Below, piece by piece: positions 1 through 9,794 of a DNA stretch of 64,000 bases. The position numbers and the translations under genes were made by a program. Under the pieces are notes generated by a model that did no database searches, was not told the DNA's origin, and saw only the letters and a program-made list of their open reading frames with translations. The stretch spans positions 1,116,001-1,180,000 of the forward strand of contig NZ_PGGN01000002.1 in assembly GCF_003010935.1 (NCBI RefSeq), written 5' to 3'. Positions within the stretch are counted from its first letter, which is position 1, and each line of letters opens with the position of its first letter. Source of the DNA: Phyllobacterium endophyticum. Lineage in GTDB: Bacteria; Pseudomonadota; Alphaproteobacteria; Rhizobiales; Rhizobiaceae.

Positions 1-113
1 CGGCCAGTCATGCTTTTGCCTTAGTAAAGCGACAATAGAGAGGGAACGAACACTTCAAAACTGAAACTACTGGTCGTTCGATGAGAATGGCTCAATGATC
101 GGATAAGTTGGGA

Positions 114-1067
114 ATGATGGTGAGGAAGCATATTCTTGCAGCGGCGATGATCCCTGCATTGAGTGCCGTTACGACGGCCGGAGCGACACTGCCTGCTGCG
201 GCAAGCGAGATCAAGATCGTTGTCAACGGGGCCGCCATCACCGATTACGACATTGCCAAGCGCGCCGCCTTTCTGAAGCTTCAGCACAAAAAGGGAAACT
301 TGACGCAGCAGGCCCGGGATGAACTGACCGACGAAGCGCTGAAGCGCCAGGAGCTCAAGCGTTTGAATTTGCTCGTCTCCGACAGCGAAGTGAACGATGC
401 TTATGCCCGCTTTGCCACCAACAACAAGATGACGCTCAACCAGCTCAACGGTGTGCTGGACAAGGCAGGTGTCACGCCGCAGCACTTCAAAGAGTATATC
501 CGCATGCAGATGAGCTGGGGCAGAGCCTTGGCCACACGCAACCGTTCCCAGGGAGGAACCAGGGTTTCCGAGCAGGACGCGGTACAACGCATGCTCAAGG
601 ACGGCGGCAAAAAGCCCGTCTCCACGGAATATCAGTTGCAGCAGGTAATATTCGTCGTGCCCGCCAACAATCGCGGCATCTTGCCGAAACGGCGCGGCGA
701 AGCCAATGCGATGCGGGCCCGTTTTAACGGCTGCGACACGACACGCGATATTGCCAAAGGCACATTGGACGTCACGGTACGTGATCTCGGCAAGTTCGTC
801 GAGCAGGAACTGCCGGCGGAATGGTCAAAGCAGGTCACTTCCACGCCTGTCGGTCAGGCGACTTCGACGCTGGATACGGACAAGGGTGTTGAATTCCTTG
901 GCGTTTGTTCGACAAAACAGGTCTCTGATGACCGCGTTGCCCGGCTTGTGTTCTCGCAGGAAGCTACTGCGGCTGCAGGCAACGGCAAGCAGGAAGCTGC
1001 GGCTCAAGCGGTCGACAAGAAATATCTCGAGGAACTGCGTAGCAAGGCCAAGATCGTTTCTGAATGA
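114..1067 (+). CDS. surA: SurA-like periplasmic chaperone
   Basis: Periplasmic folding factor of the SurA N-terminal domain family, expected to escort outer-membrane proteins to the BAM machinery. The first ~31 residues form a signal peptide (basic MVRKH start, Ala-rich core, cleavage after an AAAS stretch). The SurA-N helical domain follows at about residues 32-150. The region from ~170 to the end is parvulin-sized but I do not see the classical parvulin active-site pattern, so it may be chaperone-only. The start could be TTG 108, ATG 114 or ATG 117; no strong ribosome binding site decides. It overlaps pdxA by 4 bases, so the two are probably translationally coupled. In related genomes lptD lies just upstream. 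Confidence 0.85.
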   Translation: MMVRKHILAAAMIPALSAVTTAGATLPAAASEIKIVVNGAAITDYDIAKRAAFLKLQHKKGNLTQQARDELTDEALKRQELKRLNLLVSDSEVNDAYARFATNNKMTLNQLNGVLDKAGVTPQHFKEYIRMQMSWGRALATRNRSQGGTRVSEQDAVQRMLKDGGKKPVSTEYQLQQVIFVVPANNRGILPKRRGEANAMRARFNGCDTTRDIAKGTLDVTVRDLGKFVEQELPAEWSKQVTSTPVGQATSTLDTDKGVEFLGVCSTKQVSDDRVARLVFSQEATAAAGNGKQEAAAQAVDKKYLEELRSKAKIVSE

Positions 1068-2104
1068 TGGGATTGCACCGGGTGAACGCCGCTCTCGCCG
1101 TCAGTTCCGGTGATCCCTCGGGTATTGGACCAGATATCGCTCTTGCAGCCTGGGCGTTGCGTAAACGAACCCATATGCCTGCCTTTTTCCTGGTTGCTGA
1201 CGCGGAAGTGATGGCTTCCCGCGCCAAACAGCTGTGCGTGAATGTTCCAATGCAGATCGCGACGCCCGAAGAAGCAGCCGCCGTGTTTGGCGAGGCACTT
1301 CCGATCGTGCCGCTGGACAACCGGCAATCGGATCAACCGGGCAAGCCGCTGGCGGAGAATGCGGCGGGAACAATCGAAGCCATCGAACAGGCTGTAGCAT
1401 TGACGCTTTCTGGTCGCGCGCGGGCTGTGGTCACCTGCCCGATCGCCAAGAAACCGCTGTACGAAGCAGGATTCAAATTTCCGGGGCACACGGAGTTTCT
1501 GGCACATCTTGCAAGCAAACATCTTGGACATCCAGTGACACCCGTCATGATGTTGGCGGGGCCCAAGCTTCGAGCAGTTCCGGTTACCATTCACATCGCC
1601 TTGAACAAAGTCGCAGTCGTTCTGGATACAGCGACGATCCTGACGGTGTGCCGAATAACGGCACACGCACTGAAAAACGAATTCGGCATCGCCAATCCCC
1701 GGCTTGCGATAGCCGGGTTAAACCCGCATGCTGGCGAAGGCGGCAGCATGGGGATGGAAGATGAGATCATCGTGCGTCCTGCCGTGAAGACGTTGCTTGC
1801 AGAGGGCATTGACGCGCGGGGACCATTGCCCGCTGACACGATGTTCCATGCAGCCGCACGGGCGACATATGATGCTGCCATTTGCATGTACCACGACCAG
1901 GCGCTGATACCGGCGAAAACACTGGGCTTCGACGATAGCGTCAATGTCACCCTTGGCCTGCCGTTCGTGCGCACCTCGCCCGACCACGGCACGGCTTTCG
2001 ACATCGCCGGATCCGGAAATGCCAAGCCCGACAGCCTCATTGCGGCGTTGGGTCTTGCTGACGAACTGGCACGTAACCGCGCCAACCCGATCATTTCGAC
2101 ATGA
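1064..2104 (+). CDS. pdxA: 4-hydroxythreonine-4-phosphate dehydrogenase
   Basis: NAD-dependent oxidation and decarboxylation of 4-phosphohydroxy-L-threonine in the DXP-dependent pathway to pyridoxal phosphate; cytosolic. Family hallmarks are GDPSGIGPD at residues 16-24, the metal-binding FPGHTEF segment near residue 140 and YHDQALIP near residue 277. The 346-residue length is normal for PdxA. The ATG overlaps the surA stop, and the 3' end overlaps rsmA by 4 bases, giving a surA-pdxA-rsmA operon as in many proteobacteria. Confidence 0.96.
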   Translation: MMGLHRVNAALAVSSGDPSGIGPDIALAAWALRKRTHMPAFFLVADAEVMASRAKQLCVNVPMQIATPEEAAAVFGEALPIVPLDNRQSDQPGKPLAENAAGTIEAIEQAVALTLSGRARAVVTCPIAKKPLYEAGFKFPGHTEFLAHLASKHLGHPVTPVMMLAGPKLRAVPVTIHIALNKVAVVLDTATILTVCRITAHALKNEFGIANPRLAIAGLNPHAGEGGSMGMEDEIIVRPAVKTLLAEGIDARGPLPADTMFHAAARATYDAAICMYHDQALIPAKTLGFDDSVNVTLGLPFVRTSPDHGTAFDIAGSGNAKPDSLIAALGLADELARNRANPIIST

Positions 2105-2922
2105 GCATTGACAGTCTGCCCCCGCTGCGGGATGTGCTCCAGCGCTACGAGTTGATGCCGAAGAAGTCGCTCGGCCAGAACTTCCTTTTCGATCTCAACC
2201 TTACGGCGAAGGTTGCGCGGCAGGCCGGCAATCTGGACCGGCAGACTGTCATCGAGGTTGGACCAGGTCCCGGAGGGCTTACACGTGCGCTCCTGGCGCA
2301 GGGAGCCAACGTGATCGCAATAGAACGCGATGAACGCTGCCTCGCCGCCCTGCAGGAAGTATCTGACCACTATCCAGGCCGACTTCGCGTTATCGCAGGT
2401 GATGCGCTGGAGACGGATTTCACTGCGCTGGCGGATGGCGGCCAGGTGAAGATCGTCGCTAACCTTCCCTATAATGTAGGCACGCAGTTACTGATCACAT
2501 GGCTCCTGAGCGAACCTTGGCCGCCGTTCTACGCATCGCTTACACTGATGTTTCAGCGGGAAGTGGCAGAGCGTATCGTGGCAAGGCCGGGGTCGGACGC
2601 CTATGGTCGCCTCGGAGTTCTGGCCGGATGGCGAACGGAAGCGAGGATCACCTTCGACGTGCCACCTCAGGCATTTACACCGCCGCCTAAAGTTACATCT
2701 TCCGTCGTCCATCTGGTTCCACGGGACACACCGCTTGCTTGCGACGCAGCAACGCTTGGACGCGTAACACAGGCAGCGTTCGGCCAAAGGCGCAAAATGT
2801 TACGGCAAAGTGTCAAATCGCTAGGCGGGGAAGCGCTCCTCGCCAAGGTCGGAATCGACCCGACCCGCCGCGCTGAAACCCTGTCTATCGACGAATTCGT
2901 CGCACTGGCGAATGCTGTCTAA
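2101..2922 (+). CDS. rsmA: 16S rRNA (adenine1518/1519-N6) dimethyltransferase
   Basis: KsgA/RsmA dimethylates two adjacent adenines in the 3'-terminal helix of 16S rRNA late in 30S assembly. The sequence shows the [11 protein letters not shown] entry motif (residues 21-31), the SAM-binding loop EVGPGPGG near residue 57 and the catalytic NLPYN motif near residue 121. Length 273 is typical. It is the last gene of the surA-pdxA-rsmA operon and its stop codon overlaps the end of the convergent gmk gene by 4 bases, leaving no room for a dedicated terminator. Confidence 0.97.
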   Translation: MSIDSLPPLRDVLQRYELMPKKSLGQNFLFDLNLTAKVARQAGNLDRQTVIEVGPGPGGLTRALLAQGANVIAIERDERCLAALQEVSDHYPGRLRVIAGDALETDFTALADGGQVKIVANLPYNVGTQLLITWLLSEPWPPFYASLTLMFQREVAERIVARPGSDAYGRLGVLAGWRTEARITFDVPPQAFTPPPKVTSSVVHLVPRDTPLACDAATLGRVTQAAFGQRRKMLRQSVKSLGGEALLAKVGIDPTRRAETLSIDEFVALANAV

Positions 2923-3566
2923 TTGAGCTTCTCATCAAGCAGGCTACTCACGAAATCGAAAAGGCCGGGGCAGCGATCCCGACGCAGACGCTCGGCGGTT
3001 ACAATGGATTGGACCTCATGAAAGGCTCGGTCCAAATCTTTGTTGACGATGACGTAGTCATAGGATCGCCAGCGTTCAATCTCGTTGCGGGCATTGTCGA
3101 GCCGCACGTTTATGACGTCTTCAGAATCTTCCGCACGCCGGTGCAGCCGCTGTTTCAGGTCAGCCATGGAGGGGGGCAGAATGAATATGCTGACAACGTC
3201 GCCCTTCATTTTCTCCTGCAGTTGCAACGCACCCTGCCAGTCGATGTCGAAAAGCATGTCCTGACCATCGGCGAGCGCATTTTCCGCTGCCTCTCGCGGC
3301 GTTCCGTAAAAATTGCCATGGACTTCGGCCCATTCGATCAACGCATCGCTGTCGCGCAGCCTTTCGAACTCACGCGGTGAAATGAAATGATAATGAACAC
3401 CCTCGATCTCGCTGGGGCGGCGTGGACGTGTGGTTACGCTGATCGAAAGTGCAAGCTCAAGCTCTTCCTTGTTCGTAAGCAGCATTCGGGCAAGCGTCGA
3501 CTTACCCGCGCCGGACGGGGAAGAAAGTACGAGCATGAGGCCGCGACGTTTGATGCTGTTGGGCAT
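2919..3566 (-). CDS. gmk: guanylate kinase
   Basis: Phosphorylates GMP to GDP, linking purine synthesis with GTP and (p)ppGpp pools. The P-loop [10 protein letters not shown] lies near residues 15-24, followed by the GMP-binding TTRRPR and YHFIS segments. I place the start at ATG 3566 rather than GTG 3572, because a GGAG sits five bases before the ATG. The product is 215 residues. It follows yicC closely; yicC-gmk pairing is common in proteobacteria. Confidence 0.96.
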   Translation of the reverse strand: MPNSIKRRGLMLVLSSPSGAGKSTLARMLLTNKEELELALSISVTTRPRRPSEIEGVHYHFISPREFERLRDSDALIEWAEVHGNFYGTPREAAENALADGQDMLFDIDWQGALQLQEKMKGDVVSIFILPPSMADLKQRLHRRAEDSEDVINVRLDNARNEIERWRSYDYVIVNKDLDRAFHEVQSIVTAERLRRDRCPGLFDFVSSLLDEKLN

Positions 3567-3568
3567 AT

Positions 3569-4459
3569 TCACTCCAGATTCTGTATCTGCTCGCGCAATT
3601 GATCCACAACAGCCTTCAGGTCAAGTCCGATCGATGTAATTGAGGGCGCATTGGCCTTGGAACAGAGCGTATTCGCCTCTCGGTTGAATTCTTGCGTCAG
3701 AAAATCGAGCTTTCGGCCGATGCCGTTGCCTTCCCTCAGAAGATCACGCGCGGCGGCGACATGTATTTCCAGCCGGTCAAGCTCTTCCTGGACGTCCGCC
3801 TTTGTCGCCAGGAAAGCCGCCTCCATGTGCAAACGCGACTCATCCAGTGTGGGAGCGGCGTCAATCAACAGCGAAACTTGAGCGGCGAGACGTTCGCGGA
3901 CAGCATCCAACGTGCGGCTTGGATCAAGTCTTGCCTGTTCCACAAGCATCTCGATCGCGGCGAGTTGCACTGTCACAATCTCTCCCAAGGCCCTGCCTTC
4001 AGCTTTGCGGTTAGCGGCTAATTGGGTCAGGGTCTCGTCCAGAACAGCCAGTACGGCTTCCTCAAGCTTCTGCTGGTCTTCCGGCGCGAGCGCAACCTCC
4101 TGCGGCGCCTCAAGCACACCGCGTAACGACATGAGGCCCTCCGGTGTCGACGCCGCCAAACCATAGTCCTCACGCAGGCGCGCGGCGACGGCCGCCAATT
4201 CCTTCAAGAGTGGTTCGTTGACGATGCCTTTGGCAATACCCGCACCGCGATCGACGGTAAGGGCCGCCTGAAAATTACCCCGCTTGAAGTGCTGGCAGAA
4301 AAGTGCTCGGGCCTTGGGTTCAATCAGTTCGAGGCCCGGGGGCAACCGAAACCGAACGTCCAGGCCCTTGCCGTTGACCGATTTTACCTCCCAGGAGACC
4401 TGCGCACCGTCACTGTTTCGAAGGTGGCGGGCAAATCCCGTCATGCTTTGCAATGACAT
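3569..4459 (-). CDS. YicC family protein (putative endoribonuclease)
   Basis: Member of the YicC/YloC family, linked in other bacteria to stationary-phase stress and RNA turnover. The family opening (QSMTGFAR near the N terminus) and the C-terminal DUF1732 region (AREL/LREGN and FNREANTL-like segments) are visible. I choose ATG 4459 because a GAGGGG ribosome binding site lies six bases upstream, giving 296 residues; a longer start at 4477 has no such site. The stop codon abuts the gmk start region, so both are probably co-transcribed after mltG. Confidence 0.9.
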   Translation of the reverse strand: MSLQSMTGFARHLRNSDGAQVSWEVKSVNGKGLDVRFRLPPGLELIEPKARALFCQHFKRGNFQAALTVDRGAGIAKGIVNEPLLKELAAVAARLREDYGLAASTPEGLMSLRGVLEAPQEVALAPEDQQKLEEAVLAVLDETLTQLAANRKAEGRALGEIVTVQLAAIEMLVEQARLDPSRTLDAVRERLAAQVSLLIDAAPTLDESRLHMEAAFLATKADVQEELDRLEIHVAAARDLLREGNGIGRKLDFLTQEFNREANTLCSKANAPSITSIGLDLKAVVDQLREQIQNLE

Positions 4460-4506
4460 GTCTACCCCTCGGAACAAAAGCGGAAGGCCAGTCGGGCCTC
4501 TGAATA

Positions 4507-5718
4507 TTAATTTCCACTACCCACATCCGGAGATGCATTTTTGTCCCCGGTGGCGGCCTTGGCAGCTTCATCGATACGGTTTTTTTCAACCTCTCGCCAG
4601 CGCCGAACATTTTCATTGTGTTCTTCCAGCGTTTCGGCGAACACATGTCCGCCGCTGCCATCGGCTACAAAGTAGAGATCCCTGGTCTGCGACGGATGAG
4701 CAACCGCCTCCAGGGCATCCCGGCCCGGATTTGCGATGGGGCCAGGTGGCAGCCCGTTGATCGTATAGGTGTTGTAAGGCGTCGGCTTCTCGAGATCTGA
4801 CTTGAGAATCGGGCGGTCAGATGGCTTGCCCTTGCCGCCAAACAGACCGTAGATGATCGTAGGGTCGGACTGCAGGCGCATGCGCTTGTTCAAGCGATTG
4901 ATAAACACCGCCGCCACACGCGGACGCTCGTCCGCCTTGCCAGTTTCCTTTTCCACGATGGATGCGAGCGTCACGAACTCTTCGACGGTTTTCAGCGGGA
5001 TGTTGGGATCACGGCGCGCCCAAATGTCCTCGACCAGCTTCTTCTGGTCGGCCTGCATCTTCTTGATCAATTCTTCGCGGGTCGTACCTCGCGAAAACCG
5101 CATCGTATTGGCGAAAAGCGAGCCCTCACGCGGCATGACTGCAGGCAAATCACCCACAAGGACCTCGTCTTCACGTACGCGCTGGAAAATCTGCTCGACG
5201 GTGAGCCCTTCGGGGATCGTCAGCGACCGGAGAACGGATTTTCCGCTGCGCAACAGGTCCATGATCTCGCGCATCGACGCATGCGCTTTGATTTCGTACT
5301 CGCCGGCTTTCATGTCGCCCTGATGGCCATAGGCCTGAACGCCATATTTAAAGACGCGGGCGTCACTGATGATTCCACGCCTTTCCAGCCCGTCAGCTAT
5401 TTCGACAATCCCGGTACCGCTCTTGACAACGTAGTTGGTTGTAACTTCGCTAGGCCCAGGCTCATTGAAGGCAAGCTTGCCGAAGTATACCGCAGCGGCG
5501 GCGGCAATAACCACCAGCACGACGAGCGACAACATGAAATTGGCAAAAACAACGATCTGGCTGCGAGCACGACGAGAGCGCCGCTTCGGCAGAGGTGGCG
5601 GTGTGCCTGGTTCAGGACGCAGAGCTTCAGAAGCCGATTGCGGGACAATCGGCTTGCGATCCGGCGCGTTGGCGGCGGCTGAACCGTTTGTCTCTTCAGA
5701 CTGCTGATCTGAGCTCAC
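4507..5718 (-). CDS. mltG: endolytic murein transglycosylase MltG
   Basis: Inner-membrane enzyme that cuts nascent peptidoglycan strands and so sets glycan chain length. A proline- and charge-rich cytoplasmic tail of ~50 residues precedes one transmembrane helix at about residues 55-80. The periplasmic YceG domain follows, with the conserved IVEKETG segment containing the catalytic glutamate and the QSDPTIIYG motif. GTG 5718 is chosen because GAGGT lies seven bases upstream; an in-frame GTG at 5727 is the alternative. A short acidic and Asn-rich C-terminal tail is present. It lies just downstream of fabF. Confidence 0.94.
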   Translation of the reverse strand: MSSDQQSEETNGSAAANAPDRKPIVPQSASEALRPEPGTPPPLPKRRSRRARSQIVVFANFMLSLVVLVVIAAAAAVYFGKLAFNEPGPSEVTTNYVVKSGTGIVEIADGLERRGIISDARVFKYGVQAYGHQGDMKAGEYEIKAHASMREIMDLLRSGKSVLRSLTIPEGLTVEQIFQRVREDEVLVGDLPAVMPREGSLFANTMRFSRGTTREELIKKMQADQKKLVEDIWARRDPNIPLKTVEEFVTLASIVEKETGKADERPRVAAVFINRLNKRMRLQSDPTIIYGLFGGKGKPSDRPILKSDLEKPTPYNTYTINGLPPGPIANPGRDALEAVAHPSQTRDLYFVADGSGGHVFAETLEEHNENVRRWREVEKNRIDEAAKAATGDKNASPDVGSGN

Positions 5719-5809
5719 GCAAACCACCTCGGGACATGATACCGGCTGACGCCGATAGAATCGATTGTGAATGTGGCAAAAGCGCGGGAGCGCTTTGCCA
5801 CGATATCAA

Positions 5810-7072
5810 TCACTGTTGGTAACGCCGCATCACGAGCGAAGCGTTGGTACCGCCAAATCCAAAAGAATTGGAAAGCGCGATGTCGATCTTGCGTTCACGC
5901 GGCTTGTGCGGAACCAGATCGATCTTCGTCTCCTTGGATGGCTTGTCGAGATTGATTGTCGCCGGAGCGATATTGTCACGGATGGCCAATGCGCAGAAAA
6001 TTGCCTCCGTCGAGCCGGCAGCACCCAGAAGATGTCCGATCGAAGACTTGGTGGAAGACATGGAAATTTTCGAAGCGGCATCGCCGACAACGCGCTCGAC
6101 TGCACCAAGTTCGATAGTGTCGGCCATCGTGGACGTACCATGCGAGTTGATATAATCGAGATCGTCGGGTGTAATCCCCGCACGTTTCAGCGCCATTTCC
6201 ATCGAACGCTGCGCGCCCTCGCCGCTCTCCGAGGGGGCGGTAATGTGATAAGCGTCGCCGGAAAGCCCATAACCGATGATTTCGGCGTAGATTTTGGCGC
6301 CGCGCGCGAGAGCATGTTCCAGTTCCTCAAGAACAACGATGCCAGCGCCCTCGCCCATGACGAATCCATCGCGGTCTTCATCATAAGGCCTCGAGGCTGC
6401 TGTCGGATCGTCGTTTCTGGCGGTGGACAGTGCCTTGCATGCTGCAAAGCCGGCCAGCGAAATGCGGCTAACCGGCGACTCCGTTCCCCCAGCCACCATG
6501 ATGTCAGCATCGCCGAATGCGATCAGACGCGAGGCATCGCCAATAGCGTGTGCGCCGGTGGAACATGCGGTAACGACTGAATGATTCGGCCCCCGCAGCT
6601 TGTGCTTGATCGACACCTGGCCAGAAGCCAGGTTGATCAGACGACCCGGAATGAAGAAAGGCGAGATGCGCCTTGGACCTTTGTCGCGGAGCGTATAACC
6701 CGCCTCGACGATGCCTTCGAGCCCGCCAATGCCGGAGCCGATCAGAACACCAGTGCGGATTTGGTCCTCGTCGCTTTCCGGTGCCCACTTGGCATCGGCA
6801 AGCGCCTGATCGGCCGCCGCCACAGCATAAATGATGAAGGGATCAACCTTGCGCTGCTCTTTTGGCTCCATCCAATCATCAGGATTGAACGTGCCGTCCG
6901 AACCATCACCTACCGGAATACGGCAAGCGATCTTGCAAGGCAGATCTTCAACTTCAAATTCCGTTACAAGCCGGGCGCCGCTCTGGCCGGCAAGTAGCCG
7001 CGACCAGGTCAGTTCAACTCCGGATGCAAGAGGAGAAACCAGCCCAAGGCCGGTTATGACAACGCGCCTCAT
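5810..7072 (-). CDS. fabF: beta-ketoacyl-ACP synthase II
   Basis: Condensing enzyme of type II fatty-acid elongation. The catalytic triad context is visible: nucleophile Cys in TACSTGAHA (about residue 170), His in SHGTST (about 310) and His in GHLLGAAG (about 347). Length 420 is normal. An AGGAT ribosome binding site precedes the ATG. It sits 109 bases after acpP in the usual acpP-fabF order and feeds ACP-bound chains made with fabD and fabG products. Confidence 0.97.
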   Translation of the reverse strand: MRRVVITGLGLVSPLASGVELTWSRLLAGQSGARLVTEFEVEDLPCKIACRIPVGDGSDGTFNPDDWMEPKEQRKVDPFIIYAVAAADQALADAKWAPESDEDQIRTGVLIGSGIGGLEGIVEAGYTLRDKGPRRISPFFIPGRLINLASGQVSIKHKLRGPNHSVVTACSTGAHAIGDASRLIAFGDADIMVAGGTESPVSRISLAGFAACKALSTARNDDPTAASRPYDEDRDGFVMGEGAGIVVLEELEHALARGAKIYAEIIGYGLSGDAYHITAPSESGEGAQRSMEMALKRAGITPDDLDYINSHGTSTMADTIELGAVERVVGDAASKISMSSTKSSIGHLLGAAGSTEAIFCALAIRDNIAPATINLDKPSKETKIDLVPHKPRERKIDIALSNSFGFGGTNASLVMRRYQQ

Positions 7073-7181
7073 GGCAGATCCTTAACTATCAAATGCGACA
7101 TGATGTTTCCGGCCCAACGTATGAACGAGCAAGGCTGAATACCCTATATCACGATCCACACGCTGCAGGGCCGAACAATTA

Positions 7182-7418
7182 TCAGGCAGATGCTTTGTCG
7201 ATGAACTTGACCGCATCGCCGACCGTCAGAATTGTCTCGGCAGCATCGTCGGGGATTTCGACGCCGAACTCTTCCTCAAAAGCCATCACGAGCTCGACAG
7301 TATCAAGGCTGTCGGCGCCCAGATCGTCGATGAAGCTGGCACCATCGGTGACTTTCTCGGCATCAACGCCCAGATGTTCAATAACGATTTTCTTGACGCG
7401 TTCTGCAGTATCACTCAT
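7182..7418 (-). CDS. acpP: acyl carrier protein
   Basis: Small acidic carrier of growing acyl chains. The phosphopantetheine attachment Ser lies in [10 protein letters not shown] near residue 37. All 78 residues fit the family. A GAGG ribosome binding site lies seven bases upstream of the ATG. AcpS, which adds the prosthetic group, is encoded elsewhere in this window (59249-59653). The 258-base spacer upstream contains a nested dyad, so acpP probably has its own promoter apart from fabD-fabG. Confidence 0.97.
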   Translation of the reverse strand: MSDTAERVKKIVIEHLGVDAEKVTDGASFIDDLGADSLDTVELVMAFEEEFGVEIPDDAAETILTVGDAVKFIDKASA

Positions 7419-7493
7419 GTGGAAACCTCAACCTGTTTGTTTTTCCCTATGCCTTGGTTAGCGGCACGGATGACTCTAATCAAGCAATAAGAT

Positions 7494-7527
7494 GGTTGTT
7501 TCGCCCTGTTTAACAGCTAAAACAACC
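7494..7527. other. nested inverted repeats between fabG and acpP
   Basis: Outer arms GGTTGTTT (7494-7501) and AAACAACC (7520-7527) are perfect complements and enclose an inner dyad CTGTT-t-AACAG (7506-7516). The element lies in the 258-base spacer after fabG and 76 bases before acpP. No U-run follows on the minus strand, so it is not a standard terminator. It could be an operator or an RNA hairpin in the acpP leader; the function is inferred only. Confidence 0.5.
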
Positions 7528-7676
7528 GCCCCTGCGGCTCATTCCTTGCGGAATTGAAAGGACATCAAATCGATTTGACTGCCCAGACTGGTGCGCGACT
7601 TATCACGCTTTATTCGCGGTCTCAATCTCATAAATGTGTTTGAGAACCATACCGGCGGATATGCCCGGTGCATAGC

Positions 7677-8414
7677 TTAGATCATTGCCATGCCGCCGTT
7701 GACGTGAATGGTCTGGCCGGTGACATAGGAGGCTTCACTGCTGGCAAGATAGACAACCGACGAAGCAACCTCGGCGCCGGTGCCCATGCGGCGCATGGGG
7801 ATGGCAGACATGATACCTTCCTTCTGCTTGTCGTTGAGCTTGTCTGTCATTGCCGATTCGATGAAACCCGGCGCAACGCAATTGACTGTGACATTGCGGC
7901 TGGCGATTTCCTGCGCGAGTGATTTGGAGAAGCCGATCAGTCCGGCCTTGGACGCTACATAATTAGTCTGTCCTGGATTGCCGGTCACGCCGACTACCGA
8001 GGTAATGTTGATGATCCGGCCATAGCGGCGGCGCATCATGGGATGGGTAAGCTCGCGCGTCAGCCTGAATACGGCGGTCAGATTGACCTCAAGAACATTG
8101 TCCCAATCGCCATCGCTCATGCGTACGAACAGGCCGTCCTTGGTGATGCCTGCATTATTGACAAGAATCTCCACGCCTTCGAGATCAGCTTCCGCCTTTT
8201 CACCAAGCGCCTTCACCTCATCGCGATTGGAGAGGTTCGCCGGAAAAATCTTCACGCGATCGCCAAGATCAGCCGCCAAAGCTTCGAGTTTTTCAACACG
8301 CGTACCATGCAGGCCGACGATTGCTCCCTGGGCATGCAACGAGCGGGCAATAGCCTCGCCTATACCACCCGTCGCACCTGTGATGAGTGCCTTGCGGCCT
8401 GAAAGGTCAAACAT
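7677..8414 (-). CDS. fabG: 3-oxoacyl-ACP reductase
   Basis: NADPH-dependent reduction of beta-ketoacyl-ACP in fatty-acid elongation. The SDR features are TGATGGIGEAIA near residues 12-23, the NNAG segment and YVASKAG near residue 151. The start is ATG 8414 (MFDLSGRK), giving 245 residues; upstream in-frame codons precede a GAGGAACGC ribosome binding site and are not part of the fold. It follows fabD by 17 bases. Confidence 0.96.
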   Translation of the reverse strand: MFDLSGRKALITGATGGIGEAIARSLHAQGAIVGLHGTRVEKLEALAADLGDRVKIFPANLSNRDEVKALGEKAEADLEGVEILVNNAGITKDGLFVRMSDGDWDNVLEVNLTAVFRLTRELTHPMMRRRYGRIINITSVVGVTGNPGQTNYVASKAGLIGFSKSLAQEIASRNVTVNCVAPGFIESAMTDKLNDKQKEGIMSAIPMRRMGTGAEVASSVVYLASSEASYVTGQTIHVNGGMAMI

Positions 8415-8431
8415 TGCGCGTTCCTCTTGTT

Positions 8432-9376
8432 TCAAGCATTTAGAGCGGCAATGGCCGCGTCGATGTCTTCGGGGGTGCCGACGGCTATGCCCGACATCTC
8501 TTTATTGATACGGCGCGCGAGACCGGTCAGCACCTTACCCGCGCCGATTTCATAAAGCGTAGTCACCCCATTGTTGCCGAACCACTCTATCGTCTCGCGC
8601 CAACGAACCTGCCCTGTCACCTGCTCGACCAGAAGCGAAGCGATTTCGCTCGCCGATTGTACGGGCGCCGCGCGAACATTGGCGACCAGCGGAATGACCG
8701 GATCGTTCTTGGAAACACTGGCTAGCGCTTCCCGCATCGCCTCGGCGGCAGGCGCCATCAGGGCTGAGTGGAAGGGAGCTGAAACGGGCAGCATGATCGC
8801 CCGCTTGGCCCCCTTGGCAGAAGCAAGCGCGGCGGCGACCTCGACGGGTCCTTTGGCTCCGGAAATAACCAGCTGACCGCCGCCATTATCATTGGCGATC
8901 TGGACTGGTCCCTGCCTTGCTGCCTCGGCGCAGATGGCTTCAACATCTTCGTGCTCGAGACCGATAATTGCAGCCATGGCGCCCTCACCCGCGGGCACAG
9001 CTTTTTGCATGGCATTGCCGCGAATGCGCAGCAAGCGCGCCGTATCCGAAAGAGTGAAGGTGCCAGCAGCACACAACGCAGAATATTCACCGAGGGAGTG
9101 GCCGGCCACGAATGCGACTTTGTCCTTGAGCGATGCTCCCTTGGATTCCAGCACACGAAATACGGCAATGGATACGGCCATCAATGCGGGCTGGGCATTT
9201 GCCGTCAGTGTCAATGTTTCTTCTGGACCGTCCCAGACGATCGACGACAACTTCTCGCCGAGCGCTTCATCCACCTCGTCAAACACTGCACGAGCCTCGG
9301 GGAAAGTTTCAGCCAGAGCCTTGCCCATACCGACAACCTGGCTTCCTTGACCCGGAAAGGTGAATGCAATGGACAT
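8432..9376 (-). CDS. fabD: malonyl-CoA:ACP transacylase
   Basis: Moves malonyl groups from CoA to ACP to supply the fatty-acid cycle. Visible motifs are FPGQGSQ at the N terminus and the nucleophile GHSLGEYSA near residue 93. The 314-residue length is typical, and a GGAGGCG site precedes the ATG. It is the first gene of the minus-strand fabD-fabG block and is divergent from rpsF. Confidence 0.97.
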   Translation of the reverse strand: MSIAFTFPGQGSQVVGMGKALAETFPEARAVFDEVDEALGEKLSSIVWDGPEETLTLTANAQPALMAVSIAVFRVLESKGASLKDKVAFVAGHSLGEYSALCAAGTFTLSDTARLLRIRGNAMQKAVPAGEGAMAAIIGLEHEDVEAICAEAARQGPVQIANDNGGGQLVISGAKGPVEVAAALASAKGAKRAIMLPVSAPFHSALMAPAAEAMREALASVSKNDPVIPLVANVRAAPVQSASEIASLLVEQVTGQVRWRETIEWFGNNGVTTLYEIGAGKVLTGLARRINKEMSGIAVGTPEDIDAAIAALNA

Positions 9377-9563
9377 AAGCGGCGCCTCCGAAGGTTCCTT
9401 ATAGTGTGAATCTGACGCGCGATGTGCCTACAGGCAAGCACGAAGTCAAGCTTTGATGCATGGTTGTGGCGGTGCACTTGCCTCAATTTCGGGTAATGAT
9501 GCAGTCGACACCCGCTTGGTAATACGGCATAAACTCGTTCATCGGATAAATATTCCAGCCGGG

Positions 9564-9592
9564 TTGCTTATTGGGCCGTTTGCCCGTATAAG
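9564..9592 (+). promoter_or_regulatory. predicted sigma-70 promoter of the rpsF operon
   Basis: TTGCTT (9564-9569) and TATAAG (9587-9592) are separated by exactly 17 bases, a good match to the housekeeping consensus. It sits in the 417-base divergent spacer between fabD and rpsF and predicts a leader of roughly 195 bases before the rpsF start codon. I saw no equally good match in the remainder of the spacer towards fabD. Confidence 0.6.
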
Positions 9593-9619
9593 CCGCCCGT
9601 TCATTGCTCGGCGTCAGCT

Positions 9620-9677
9620 GGGGGCTGAACGGAGGGCCGGATTTCTGATCCGTCGAAGCTTGAAAGCTTCAGCCTCC
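9620..9677 (+). ncRNA. structured 5' leader of rpsF-rpsR (possible S6:S18 control element)
   Basis: An outer stem of ten pairs (9620-9629 with 9668-9677, one G-U) encloses two smaller hairpins: CGGAT/ATCCG at 9638-9652 and GAAGC/GCTTC at 9655-9670. The second hairpin and the outer stem share bases 9668-9670, so they compete. Autoregulatory S6:S18 leaders with a bulged CCG are known upstream of rpsF in many bacteria, and a CCGG is present at the base of the first hairpin. That this is such an element is inferred. Confidence 0.4.
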
Positions 9678-9794
9678 CGTGTCTCCGCTCTCGATCGTCT
9701 CCATCAGCGTCCTTTCTTCGCCGGTCTCCGGCAGAGAGATTCGCAGAGGTTTACCGTTGATTCCGGGCAATATTAACGAAGAAAGGCAAAGACA

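Noticed and set aside
1-24. Possible last codons of lptD
   Set aside because: A frame ends with TAG at 22-24 and lptD is expected here by synteny, but eight codons are too few to identify.
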